A stretch of DNA of 64,000 nucleotides from an uncultured Eubacteriales bacterium. GTDB taxonomy: Bacteria > Bacillota > Clostridia > Christensenellales > Aristaeellaceae. The stretch lies in the NCBI GenBank assembly GCA_902799045.1, contig CADBZH010000019.1, forward strand, positions 27,356-91,355. The letters are read 5' to 3'. Positions within the stretch are counted from its first letter, which is position 1; the number at the start of each line of letters is the position of its first letter. This document shows, piece by piece, positions 20,800 to 28,350 of this stretch. The notes under the pieces are model-generated. The model was not told the origin of the DNA. It saw nothing but the letters and a program-made list of their open reading frames with translations, and searched no databases. Both the position numbers and the translations under genes were made by a program.

Positions 20800-20904
20800 T
20801 GTGCCATAGACAGCGAGCACGCAAGTTCAATGACCGGAAGGTCGCTCGCCGAGGCGCAAAGGTAGGAATCACACCGCCCTTGCGTCTTGCGCAAGGGTTT
20901 TTAA
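20800..20904 (+). promoter_or_regulatory. L10-type ribosomal protein leader with attenuator
   Basis: The leader contains ATAGACAGCGAGC pairing with GCTCGCCGAGGC, the layout of the L10(L12)-binding leader of Bacillota. It ends in a terminator hairpin, CCCTTGCG-TCTT-GCGCAAGGG, followed by five T (20876-20902). By family knowledge, excess L10-L7/L12 binds the leader and reduces rplJL expression. Confidence 0.75.
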
Positions 20905-20948
20905 TTTGCCGTCTGAATATCTTTGGACGGAATGCGAGGTGTATGAAA

Positions 20949-21446
20949 ATGTCCAAAAACCTGGAGATCAAGAAGGGCGTCGTGGCCGACATCAAAGAGA
21001 AGTTTGAAAAGGCCCAGTCCGTCGTCCTGGTGGATTATCGCGGCCTGAACGTCGCGGAAGTCACCGATCTTCGCAACCAGCTGCGCAAGGCGGGCGTTGA
21101 GTATGCGGTTCTGAAGAACACCATGATCAACCTGGCCGTGAAGGATATGAACCTTGACGACATGAAGCCCCACCTGGAAGGCCCCACGGCCGTGGCCTTT
21201 GGCTACGAGGACGCGGTTGCTCCCGCCAAGATCCTGTCGGATTTCGCCAAGAAGAACAAGAACGTCACCATCAAGTGCGGCGTTGTCGACGGCGCCTTCA
21301 TCGACGAGACGGGAGTGCAGTCCCTGGCCAACACTCCCAGCCGCGAGGTTCTCATCGCGAAGATCATGGGCAGCATGATGAGCTCTGTGTCCAAGTTCGT
21401 GTACGCGCTGGAAGCGATCCGCAAGAAGCAGGCCGGCGAGGAATAA
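20949..21446 (+). CDS. rplJ: 50S ribosomal protein L10
   Basis: Stalk-base protein that anchors L7/L12 dimers. The 165-residue product (MSKNLEIKKGVVADIKEKFE) has the L10 core VVLVDYRGLNVAEVTDLRNQ and YAVLKNTM. Two ATGs occur 6 bp apart; the second (20949) is preferred because GAGG lies 9 bp upstream of it and only 3 bp from the first. The gene follows the L10 leader and is separated from its usual rplKA neighbours, which lie downstream. Confidence 0.96.
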   Translation: MSKNLEIKKGVVADIKEKFEKAQSVVLVDYRGLNVAEVTDLRNQLRKAGVEYAVLKNTMINLAVKDMNLDDMKPHLEGPTAVAFGYEDAVAPAKILSDFAKKNKNVTIKCGVVDGAFIDETGVQSLANTPSREVLIAKIMGSMMSSVSKFVYALEAIRKKQAGEE

Positions 21447-21497
21447 TCGCAGCCTGAAGCACTACGACCCATATCAAATAATTTGGAGGATATAATC

Positions 21498-21878
21498 ATG
21501 GCTAACAATGCTGAAATCATCTCCGCGATCGAGAGCATGACGATCCTGGAGCTGGCCGATCTGGTTAAGGAAATGGAAGAGAAGTTTGGCGTGTCCGCCG
21601 CGGCTCCCGTGGTTATGGGCGGCGCTGTGGCCGGCGGCGAGGCCGCTGCGGCTGAGGAAGAGAAGACCGAGTTCGACGTGATCCTGAAGAACGCCGGCGC
21701 CAAGAAGCTGAACGTCATCAAGATCGTCCGCGAAGTGAAGCCCGGCCTGGGCCTGAAGGAAGCCAAGGACCTGGTGGATGGCGCGCCCTCCACTCTGGCT
21801 GAGGCCGTCACCAAGGAAGCGGCTGAAGAGCTGAAGAAGAAGTTCGAGGAAGCCGGCGCCGAGATCGAGATCAAGTAA
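21498..21878 (+). CDS. rplL: 50S ribosomal protein L7/L12
   Basis: Stalk protein that recruits translational GTPases. The 126-residue product has an N-terminal dimerisation domain, an Ala/Gly hinge (about residues 33-55) and the globular C-terminal domain ([20 protein letters not shown]). GGAGG 8 bp upstream fixes ATG 21498. It ends the rplJL unit and is followed by a strong terminator rather than rpoB. Confidence 0.97.
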   Translation: MANNAEIISAIESMTILELADLVKEMEEKFGVSAAAPVVMGGAVAGGEAAAAEEEKTEFDVILKNAGAKKLNVIKIVREVKPGLGLKEAKDLVDGAPSTLAEAVTKEAAEELKKKFEEAGAEIEIK

Positions 21879-21893
21879 TTTCGACGCGCTTCG

Positions 21894-21926
21894 AAAAGAC
21901 CATGCGCGCGAGCGCATGGTCTTTTT
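21894..21926 (+). terminator. Terminator of rplJL
   Basis: AAAGACCATGCGC, loop GCGA, GCGCATGGTCTTTTT, located 16 bp after rplL. It shows that rplJL is a closed unit not read into rpmG. Confidence 0.9.
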
Positions 21927-21967
21927 CGGGGTTCTATGTAAAATTTCCCCGCTAACGCCAATAATGC

Positions 21968-21996
21968 TTGCATTTGGCGCAAAGCTATTCTATAAT
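21968..21996 (+). promoter_or_regulatory. Promoter of rpmG-secE-nusG-rplK-rplA
   Basis: TTGCAT (21968-21973) and TATAAT (21991-21996) with a 17-bp spacer. The leader of about 110 nt contains a small CGGCAAATTTGCCG hairpin. Confidence 0.8.
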
Positions 21997-22112
21997 ATAT
22001 CAGTCTGCCCCGGATGTGGGCTGCTGTTGTCGTCGGCAAATTTGCCGCTCGCATATCGGCAGCCGCGCAAGGAACGCGGGTTGCCGAATTAACAGATGGG
22101 GAGGTGTCAAGC

Positions 22113-22274
22113 ATGGCATCGGATAAGCGTATCAAGGTGACGCTGGCCTGCAGCGAGTGCAAGCAGCGCAATTACAATACCATGAAGAACAAGAAGAACG
22201 ATCCCGATCGTTTGGAGATGAACAAGTATTGCCGCTTCTGCAAGAAGCACACCAGCCACAAGGAGACCAAGTAA
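22113..22274 (+). CDS. rpmG: 50S ribosomal protein L33 (zinc-binding form)
   Basis: The 53-residue product has two CXXC pairs (CSEC and CRFC), so it is the zinc-containing L33 type. GGGGAGG lies 6 bp before ATG 22113. The rpmG-secE-nusG order is standard in Bacillota and supports both this small gene and secE. Confidence 0.95.
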   Translation: MASDKRIKVTLACSECKQRNYNTMKNKKNDPDRLEMNKYCRFCKKHTSHKETK

Positions 22275-22314
22275 GGTCGGCCCTCTGTGAAGCCATAAGC
22301 GAGGAAGTGTAAGC

Positions 22315-22557
22315 ATGGCAAACGAAGAGAACAAGAACACCAAGCCCGGCTTTGGTCAGCGTGTCGTCAATTTCTTCAAGGGCATCGGCCGCAGCTTCAA
22401 GAACATGTTCCACGAGCTGAAGAAGGTCTCCTGGCCCACCAAGAAAGAGCTGATCAACTATTCCGTGGTGGTATTCGTATTCATGATCGTCATGGGCGTG
22501 ATCATCGGCCTGTTCGATCTGGGCGCCGGCGCTCTGATCAAGCTGATCACCGGCTGA
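22315..22557 (+). CDS. secE: Preprotein translocase subunit SecE
   Basis: Single-pass subunit of the SecYEG channel. The 80-residue product has a basic cytoplasmic region with the signature ELKKVSWPTKKEL and one C-terminal membrane segment (VVVFVFMIVMGVIIGLF), the short Gram-positive form. It lies between rpmG and nusG. Confidence 0.96.
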   Translation: MANEENKNTKPGFGQRVVNFFKGIGRSFKNMFHELKKVSWPTKKELINYSVVVFVFMIVMGVIIGLFDLGAGALIKLITG

Positions 22558-22574
22558 TCGCATAGGAGCCGAAT

Positions 22575-23102
22575 ATGTCTGAAAACGCGGATATCAAATG
22601 GTATGTTGTGCATACCTATTCCGGCTATGAGAACAAAGTGCGCGACAGCCTGCTGAAGGCCGTTGAGAACAACGGCATGCAGGACAAGATCGTGGATGTT
22701 CGCATTCCGGTTGAAGAGGCCGTAGAGATCAAGAACAACAAGCGTCGCATTGTTCAGCGCAAGCTGCTGCCCAGCTACGTGATCGTCAAGATGGAAATGA
22801 CGAACGAAACCTGGTATGTGGTGCGCAACACCCGCGGCGTGACCGGCTTCGTGGGCTCCGGCAACAAGCCGACGCCCCTTTCCGAAACGGATTTCGCCTC
22901 CATCTTCGACGCGGCGCCCCAGGCGCGCATCGACATCATGGTGGGCGACAGCGTGCGCATTCTCACGGGTCTGTTTGAGAACTTCACCGGCAAGGTGACG
23001 GCGATGGATCCCAAGACCCAGAAGCTCACCGTCACGGTGCCGATGCTCAAGCGCGAGACCACCGTGGAGCTGGCGTACGACGAGGTGGTGCGGGAGGACT
23101 GA
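22575..23102 (+). CDS. nusG: Transcription termination/antitermination protein NusG
   Basis: The 175-residue protein has the NGN domain (WYVVHTYSGYENKVRDSL, then TRGVTGFVGSG) and a C-terminal KOW domain (GDSVRILTGLFENFTGKVTA). It binds RNA polymerase and couples transcription to pausing or translation. TAGGAG precedes ATG 22575. It lies 17 bp after secE. Confidence 0.97.
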   Translation: MSENADIKWYVVHTYSGYENKVRDSLLKAVENNGMQDKIVDVRIPVEEAVEIKNNKRRIVQRKLLPSYVIVKMEMTNETWYVVRNTRGVTGFVGSGNKPTPLSETDFASIFDAAPQARIDIMVGDSVRILTGLFENFTGKVTAMDPKTQKLTVTVPMLKRETTVELAYDEVVRED

Positions 23103-23151
23103 TCCCCGCGCACCCAATGACAAGCTGAACCCCCGGATTGGGTTTCAGGGA

Positions 23152-23186
23152 GTGGGAGGGACGCTTTGCCGTCCCGCTTCACCACA
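23152..23186 (+). promoter_or_regulatory. Putative L1-binding mRNA element 1 (before rplK)
   Basis: GTGGGAGGG is followed by a small hairpin and ACCACA, 24 bp before rplK. The same GTGGGAGG...ACCACA arrangement recurs before rplA. L1 autoregulates rplKA in other bacteria; that this element binds L1 is inference. Confidence 0.5.
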
Positions 23187-23209
23187 TACATGTTAAGGAG
23201 GATACCCAA

Positions 23210-23635
23210 ATGGCAAAGAAAGTTACCGCGCTTATCAAGCTGCAGGTGCCTGCCGGCAAGGCGACGCCCGCGCCGCCCATTGGCCCCGCGCTCGGTCAGC
23301 ATGGCGTGAACATCCCCGGCTTCTGCAAGGAGTTCAACGATCGCACCGGCAAGCAGGCCGGCCTGATCATCCCGGTGGTCATCACCGTGTATCAGGATCG
23401 CTCCTTCACCTTCATCACGAAGACGCCCCCGGCTGCCGTTCTGATTAAGAAGGCCTGCGGCATCGAGCATGCCTCCGGCCGTCCGAACAAGGACAAGGTC
23501 GCCAACATCACCAAGGCCCAGATCAAGGAGATCGCCGAGCTGAAGATGCCCGACCTGAACGCCGCGTCCGTCGAGGCCGCGATGAGCATGATCGCCGGCA
23601 CCGCCCGCAGCATGGGCGTCGTGGTGGTAGACTGA
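23210..23635 (+). CDS. rplK: 50S ribosomal protein L11
   Basis: The 141-residue protein has the N-terminal domain [20 protein letters not shown] (thiostrepton/GTPase-centre region) and the C-terminal rRNA-binding domain. AAGGAGG precedes ATG 23210; earlier in-frame codons fall in the leader. It is followed by rplA as usual. Confidence 0.97.
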   Translation: MAKKVTALIKLQVPAGKATPAPPIGPALGQHGVNIPGFCKEFNDRTGKQAGLIIPVVITVYQDRSFTFITKTPPAAVLIKKACGIEHASGRPNKDKVANITKAQIKEIAELKMPDLNAASVEAAMSMIAGTARSMGVVVVD

Positions 23636-23649
23636 CAAGCCACAACTAC

Positions 23650-23679
23650 GTGGGAGGATTTTCAATCCGCTTGACCACA
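23650..23679 (+). promoter_or_regulatory. Putative L1-binding mRNA element 2 (before rplA)
   Basis: GTGGGAGG at 23650-23657 and GACCACA at 23673-23679 flank a small loop. This element sits just before the rplA ribosome site AAGGAGG and mirrors the element before rplK. Confidence 0.5.
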
Positions 23680-23692
23680 AGGAGGATGTTTT

Positions 23693-24436
23693 ATGAAAAA
23701 GGGTAAGAAATATTCCGACAGCTTGAAGCTGATCGACCGCAGCAAGCAGTATGACCCGGAGGAGGCCATCGCGCTGGTCAAGCAGACCGCCAAGGCCAAG
23801 TTCGATGAGACCGTGGAGATCTCCGTCCGCCTGGGCGTCGATCCCCGCCACGCTGACCAGCAGGTTCGCGGCGCCGTCGTTCTGCCGAACGGCACCGGCA
23901 AGACCGTGCGCGTGCTGGTGATCTGCAAGGCTGACAAGGCCGCCGAGGCTGAGGCCGCGGGCGCGGATTACGTGGGCGCCGAGGACATGGTCGCCAAGAT
24001 CCAGGGCGGCTGGTTCGATTTCGACGTGGTCGTGGCCACCCCCGACATGATGGGTCAGGTCGGCCGTCTGGGCCGCGTGCTGGGCCCCAAGGGCCTGATG
24101 CCTTCCCCGAAGGCCGGCACCGTGACCATGAACGTGGCGCAGGCCATCAGCGAGATCAAAGCCGGTAAGGTTGAGTATCGCGTGGACAAGACCGCCATCA
24201 TCCACTGCCCGGTCGGCAAGGCTTCCTTTGAGGAGCAGAAGCTGGTCGAAAACCTGCGTGTGCTGATGGAGGCCATCATCAAGGCCAAGCCCGCTGCCAC
24301 CAAGGGAACCTACATTCGCTCTGCCGTGATCTCCAGCACCATGGGCCCCGGCATCAAGAAGGGAACCTACATTCGCTCTGCCGTGATCTCCAGCACCATG
24401 GGCCCCGGCATCAAGCTGAATTCCCTGAAGTTCTGA
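23693..24436 (+). CDS. rplA: 50S ribosomal protein L1 with duplicated C-terminal segment
   Basis: The stalk protein L1, likely also a translational repressor of rplKA. The 247 residues exceed the usual length of about 229 because a 19-residue segment ([19 protein letters not shown]) is present twice in tandem at residues 204-222 and 223-241. It is followed by the normal end LNSLKF. The rest is canonical ([40 protein letters not shown]). The duplicated part normally forms the last strand of domain I, so the second copy must either replace or extend it. The reading frame is intact. Confidence 0.95.
   Translation: MKKGKKYSDSLKLIDRSKQYDPEEAIALVKQTAKAKFDETVEISVRLGVDPRHADQQVRGAVVLPNGTGKTVRVLVICKADKAAEAEAAGADYVGAEDMVAKIQGGWFDFDVVVATPDMMGQVGRLGRVLGPKGLMPSPKAGTVTMNVAQAISEIKAGKVEYRVDKTAIIHCPVGKASFEEQKLVENLRVLMEAIIKAKPAATKGTYIRSAVISSTMGPGIKKGTYIRSAVISSTMGPGIKLNSLKF
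24302..24415 (+). repeat. Exact 57-bp tandem duplication inside rplA
   Basis: Bases 24302-24358 and 24359-24415 are identical, codon for codon, and in frame. Absence of any difference suggests a very recent event or an assembly artefact. Confidence 0.95.
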
Positions 24437-24452
24437 TCTCATGAATAGATGA

Positions 24453-24483
24453 GCCGCGCATCCGCAAGGGTGCGCGGTTTTTT
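24453..24483 (+). terminator. Terminator after rplA
   Basis: CCGCGCATCC, loop GCAA, GGGTGCGCGG, then six T. It closes the rpmG-rplA operon. Confidence 0.9.
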
Positions 24484-24545
24484 GCATATATGCAGAAAAA
24501 CCGGCATAATTTACCATTTTGCCCCGCATTTCAGCCCGCCCGCGA

Positions 24546-24574
24546 TTGAAATGGCGTTTGCGTTGTGATATAAT
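24546..24574 (+). promoter_or_regulatory. Promoter of the L,D-transpeptidase gene
   Basis: TTGAAA (24546-24551) and TATAAT (24569-24574) with a 17-bp spacer. Confidence 0.75.
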
Positions 24575-24611
24575 TAAAAAAGATTTATTTGGTATAACAG
24601 GGGTTTTTGCG

Positions 24612-26525
24612 ATGAAGCTGCGAAGGATCATTGCCCTGGTCGGGGCGATGCTGATGCTGATGACGGCCATACCCGCCTTTGACCGGGTGGCGAAGGCCGG
24701 CTACGACATGCCCTATTACATCCGGGCCGACCTGACGAACCAGATCGTCACCATCTACTCCACCGAGACGGATGTGATCGTGCGCCAGTTCCTGTGCTCG
24801 TCGGGCCTGGAGAATGCCACGCCCCACGGTACGTTCTATCTGCCGAAGAAGACGGAGGAATCGGAGCGCGAATACTGGTATTACTTCCGCTCCTACGACT
24901 GCTATGCCCACTATGCCACGCGCATCTTCAAGGGCGTGCTGTTCCACTCCATCCCCTACAAGATGATGGACGAATCCACCATCAGCGAATCCGGCGTGGC
25001 GAACTTCGGCAAGCCCGCCTCCCACGGCTGCCTGCGCCTGCGCTGGCAGGACGCGGAATTCATCGCCAAGTGCTGCATGGCGGGCACCCGCGTGAAGATC
25101 TACACCAGCGACAAGGAGGACCAGAACATCCGCACGCTGCTGATGCGCGGCTCCTACACCAACGAGCGCGGCCAGTCCTACGACTACTTCCTGGCCAAGA
25201 CCGACGAGGAGGGCGTGCTGGGCAACGGCTCGAAGGGTAACGAGGTGCGCGACCTGCAAACGCGCCTGCGCGACCTGGGCATCTTCAGCGATGCGATCAA
25301 CGGCAAGTACGGCGGCTCCACCATCAACGCCGTGCGCGACGCCCAGCAGCTGTTGGGCGTGGAGGAGACGGGCCTGGCGACGCCGGAGTTCCTGAAGGTG
25401 CTGTATTCCGACCAGGCGCCCACGGCCTCCAACGTGACGCTGGAGGAGGGCATGAGCGGCCCCGTGGTGCGCAAGGTGCAGCAGCAGCTGGCCGATCTGA
25501 AACTCTATGACCCGAACGCCATCGACGGCGTGTTCGACGTGGACGTGCTGGAGGCGGTGAAGCAGTTCCAGAGCGCCTATGCCTATCCCGCCGACGGCAT
25601 CCTGATTCCGGGAATGCAGAAGGCGCTGGAATACGAGGCCAACACCGTGAAGGGCCTGTTCGAGGGCGGCGATTGCGAGCTGGAGACCACCAACGACCAG
25701 ATGACCATGGCGCGCACGAACCTGAGCGTGTCCATCCGCCTGCGCTCGGAGCCCAGCACCAGCGCCCAGGCCCTGACGAGCCTGACCTCGCAGAACGTGG
25801 TGATCGCGCTGGACAGCAACAAGGAATGGGGCCACGTGCAGCGCGGCGTGAACGTGGGCTTTGTGAAGAACGTGTTCCTGGATTACTACACCCAGGACAT
25901 CGCCTCGCTGACCTATCGCGATCCCGCGGGGGAAAAGGCCTACACCATCGGCTATACCCGGGAAGAATACCTCAGCGGCGTCAACATGCCCTGGGAGGTA
26001 TTCGCCAACTACCTGGCCACCGACAAACCCGTCGAGGAGTATCGCGGCATGACGACCTACGCCCAGGTGGACACCGGCGACCCGAATGTGACGCTGAACC
26101 TGCGCAAGGAGCCGAACACCTCCTGCGCCGTGCTGGCGGAGGTGCCCTGCGAGACGCAGGTGCGCGTGCTGCTGAGCAACCCGGAGTGGTCCTACGTGGC
26201 CTGCGACGGCACGAACGGCTATCTGCTGAACCAGTATCTGCAGTTCCCCGAAGGCCAGAACCCCGCCGGGGACGCCGAGGCCGCCCAGGTGGCGGCGGAC
26301 GAGTCCACGATCCCGGCGGTGGTGCACGCCACGACCGAGAAGAAGGCGCCGGTCTACGATGTGGATTCCGGCGATGCGACGGTGCTGGGCCACCTGGAAA
26401 ACGGGGTCCGCGTGGAGGTGCTGGAGACCGTGGACGGCTGGAGTCACATCCGACTGGAAGACCACGAGGGCTATATGAAGGACGCCGATCTGCAATTCCT
26501 GCTGGCGGACGAAGTGGTGATCTGA
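24612..26525 (+). CDS. Secreted L,D-transpeptidase with peptidoglycan-binding and SH3 domains
   Basis: A cell-wall enzyme expected to form 3-3 cross-links or attach proteins to peptidoglycan. The 637-residue product starts at ATG 24612 and has a signal peptide or anchor (IIALVGAMLMLMTAIPAF). The YkuD catalytic domain covers about residues 38-165, with SHGCLRL containing the nucleophile Cys140. Two peptidoglycan-binding-1 repeats follow at about 204-265 and 279-345 (GNEVRDLQTRLRDLGIF, GPVVRKVQQQLADLKLY). Three SH3-like repeats lie at about 370-425, 485-545 and 570-637. It is monocistronic with a good promoter and resembles a spore or envelope cross-linking enzyme. Confidence 0.92.
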   Translation: MKLRRIIALVGAMLMLMTAIPAFDRVAKAGYDMPYYIRADLTNQIVTIYSTETDVIVRQFLCSSGLENATPHGTFYLPKKTEESEREYWYYFRSYDCYAHYATRIFKGVLFHSIPYKMMDESTISESGVANFGKPASHGCLRLRWQDAEFIAKCCMAGTRVKIYTSDKEDQNIRTLLMRGSYTNERGQSYDYFLAKTDEEGVLGNGSKGNEVRDLQTRLRDLGIFSDAINGKYGGSTINAVRDAQQLLGVEETGLATPEFLKVLYSDQAPTASNVTLEEGMSGPVVRKVQQQLADLKLYDPNAIDGVFDVDVLEAVKQFQSAYAYPADGILIPGMQKALEYEANTVKGLFEGGDCELETTNDQMTMARTNLSVSIRLRSEPSTSAQALTSLTSQNVVIALDSNKEWGHVQRGVNVGFVKNVFLDYYTQDIASLTYRDPAGEKAYTIGYTREEYLSGVNMPWEVFANYLATDKPVEEYRGMTTYAQVDTGDPNVTLNLRKEPNTSCAVLAEVPCETQVRVLLSNPEWSYVACDGTNGYLLNQYLQFPEGQNPAGDAEAAQVAADESTIPAVVHATTEKKAPVYDVDSGDATVLGHLENGVRVEVLETVDGWSHIRLEDHEGYMKDADLQFLLADEVVI

Positions 26526-26584
26526 CGCGGGGATATGCCCGGGCCTTTTCCGATGGGGAACAGCGATAGAGGTATGCTCATTCC

Positions 26585-26662
26585 TGTAGGGACGGCGTTG
26601 CGCCGCCCGCCCAAAAACGAAACGTTGCGTTCAGGGCGGGCGGAGCAACGCCGTCCCCTACT
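26585..26662. repeat. Long inverted repeat, GTAGGGACGGCG family
   Basis: GTAGGGACGGCGTTGC is mirrored by GCAACGCCGTCCCCTAC with GC-rich inner arms (CCGCCCGCC / GGGCGGGCGG). It lies within the 350-bp gap 26526-26876, which holds only repeats. Confidence 0.65.
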
Positions 26663-26730
26663 ACAGCGGAACAACCAATCATTTCCCATCAAGAATCAGC
26701 GGTTACTCCATACTACGAAAATGAGGCCCC

Positions 26731-26770
26731 GGATTGCCGCGTCGCTTCCCCAAACCAGCCTCGCAATGAC
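26731..26770. repeat. GATTGCC-N-GCAATGAC repeat, third unit
   Basis: GGATTGCCGCG to CTCGCAATGAC matches the units near 20.55 kb. Confidence 0.6.
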
Positions 26771-26827
26771 GCGGAGCATAACGCGAGGATCAACGTCATC
26801 CGGGAGGCGCGAGGCATCCGTCTCCCG

Positions 26828-26873
26828 GATGCCACAAGGCCGCCGGTCGATGGACCGGCGGCCTTGTGGCATC
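26828..26873. terminator. Perfect 21-bp-stem hairpin after the NUDIX gene
   Basis: Bases 26828-26848 pair perfectly with 26853-26873 around a GATG loop, ending 4 bp before the NUDIX stop codon. There is no clear T run, so it may be an RNA-stabilising or repeat-derived hairpin rather than a classical terminator. Confidence 0.55.
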
Positions 26874-26876
26874 GTG

Positions 26877-27296
26877 TCAGTGCGCGTGATATTTCTGTAT
26901 GTGTTCAAACGCGTCGCGCATGATCTTGCGGTCGCGCTCGTAGGTGAGCCGTTCGGCGGCCTCCCCGACGGGAAGCCAGAAGGCCTCGGCGATCTCCTCC
27001 GGCTGGGGGGTGATCTCCGCCTGGGTCGTCACGGCGGCGAATATGACCACCAGCTTTTGGGTGTCGGGCCGGATGTTGTAGCGGTTTTCCGCCCGATAGC
27101 GTCGGTCCACCCGCACCTTCAGGCCCGTTTCCTCCAGGATCTCCCGTTCGGCGGTCTGGCTCTCGGTCTCGCCCGTCTCCACATGGCCCTTTGGGAAGGA
27201 GATGTGGCGGCCCTTGGTGTGGCGGATCAGCAGCACGTTCCAGCCGTCTTCCGCCCTTCTGAAAATCACGGCGCCGCAGGATTTTTCATATCTCAT
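26877..27296 (-). CDS. NUDIX hydrolase, diadenosine polyphosphatase-like
   Basis: The 139-residue protein has a complete NUDIX box (GHVETGETESQTAEREILEE, then TGL), which coordinates the metal for pyrophosphate hydrolysis. The N-terminus MRYEKSCGAVIFRR and the tyrosine-rich middle resemble bis(5'-nucleosyl)-tetraphosphatases. The exact substrate is inference. It lies 36 bp downstream of the mrp-like gene on the same strand, so the two may be co-transcribed. Confidence 0.88.
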   Translation of the reverse strand: MRYEKSCGAVIFRRAEDGWNVLLIRHTKGRHISFPKGHVETGETESQTAEREILEETGLKVRVDRRYRAENRYNIRPDTQKLVVIFAAVTTQAEITPQPEEIAEAFWLPVGEAAERLTYERDRKIMRDAFEHIQKYHAH

Positions 27297-27332
27297 GGCA
27301 GCCTCCGTTGTCGCTTCATTGGTAATGGGCCC

Positions 27333-28163
27333 TCACAGCGCCTCCAGCGCCGAAGCCATGTCCTCCAGCCAGGGAGCCTCCATCATCTCGATGGAGCCGT
27401 TGTCACAGGCCGCGGCCAGGGCGGGCTGGATGGGCAGGCGCGCCACGTTTGCAACGCCGAAGCGCCTGGCGATCTCGTCCACGTGGCTCTCGCCGAAGAT
27501 GCGATGCTCCTTGCCGCACTGATCGCACACGAAGTAGCTCATGTTCTCCACGATGCCCAGCACCGGCACATTCATCATCCGGGCCATGTTGGCGGCCTTT
27601 TCGACGATCATGCCCACCAGCTCCTGGGGGGAGGTGACGATCAGGATGCCGTCCAGCGGCAGCGACTGGAACACGGTCAGCGGCACGTCGCCGGTTCCCG
27701 GAGGCATGTCCACGAACATGAAGTCCACGTCCTCCCACATCACGTCCGTCCAGAACTGCTTCACGGTTCCGGCAATGATGGGGCCGCGCCAGACGACGGG
27801 ATCGGTTTCATTGGAGAGCAGCAGGTTCAGCGACACCATCTTCACGCCGGTGGCGCTGGCGGCGGGGAAGATGCCGTCGTCGGAGGCCATCAGCTGGCCC
27901 TTCACGCCGAAGGCCTTGGGGATGGAGGGGCCGGTGACGTCGGCGTCCAGGATGCCGACGCTGTGACCGCGGCGGCGCATCAGCGCGCTCATCAGGCTGG
28001 TTACCATGCTCTTGCCGACGCCGCCCTTGCCGCTGACGACGCCGATGACCTTCTTGACGCGGCTGTTGGCGTTGGCGGGGGCGGAGAAATCCGGCTGCTG
28101 GCCGTTGCGGCTGGGACAGTCCACGCCGCAGGAATTGCAATCATGGGTACAGTTTTCGCTCAT
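27333..28163 (-). CDS. Mrp/NBP35-type Fe-S cluster carrier ATPase
   Basis: A P-loop ATPase that carries or inserts Fe-S clusters. The 276-residue protein starts at ATG 28163 and opens with a Cys-rich segment (CTHDCNSCGVDC) as in NBP35/ApbC-like proteins. It carries the deviant Walker A VSGKGGVGKS, Walker B FMFVDMPPGTGDVPL and a late CDQCG pair that binds the bridging cluster. The longer upstream frame includes promoter sequence and is rejected. A promoter at 28203-28231 drives it. Confidence 0.93.
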   Translation of the reverse strand: MSENCTHDCNSCGVDCPSRNGQQPDFSAPANANSRVKKVIGVVSGKGGVGKSMVTSLMSALMRRRGHSVGILDADVTGPSIPKAFGVKGQLMASDDGIFPAASATGVKMVSLNLLLSNETDPVVWRGPIIAGTVKQFWTDVMWEDVDFMFVDMPPGTGDVPLTVFQSLPLDGILIVTSPQELVGMIVEKAANMARMMNVPVLGIVENMSYFVCDQCGKEHRIFGESHVDEIARRFGVANVARLPIQPALAAACDNGSIEMMEAPWLEDMASALEAL

Positions 28164-28202
28164 AGGGCAAACATCTCCAATTTTCAAGATAATACTGGAT
28201 CT

Positions 28203-28231
28203 ATGATAGCGCACTTGCCCCGGTTCGTCAA
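28203..28231 (-). promoter_or_regulatory. Promoter of the mrp-like gene
   Basis: On the reverse strand TTGACG (28226-28231) and TATCAT (28203-28208) with a 17-bp spacer. Confidence 0.65.
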
Positions 28232-28350
28232 GGTTAAATCTCTGACTTTTTCGCCCGCGCCCCGGCGAGGCAATGAAAACGCAATGAAGCGGTGTTATAA
28301 TGCACAGCACTGGATGCGATTGAACGGCCAAGACGCCGGGGAGAGATACG

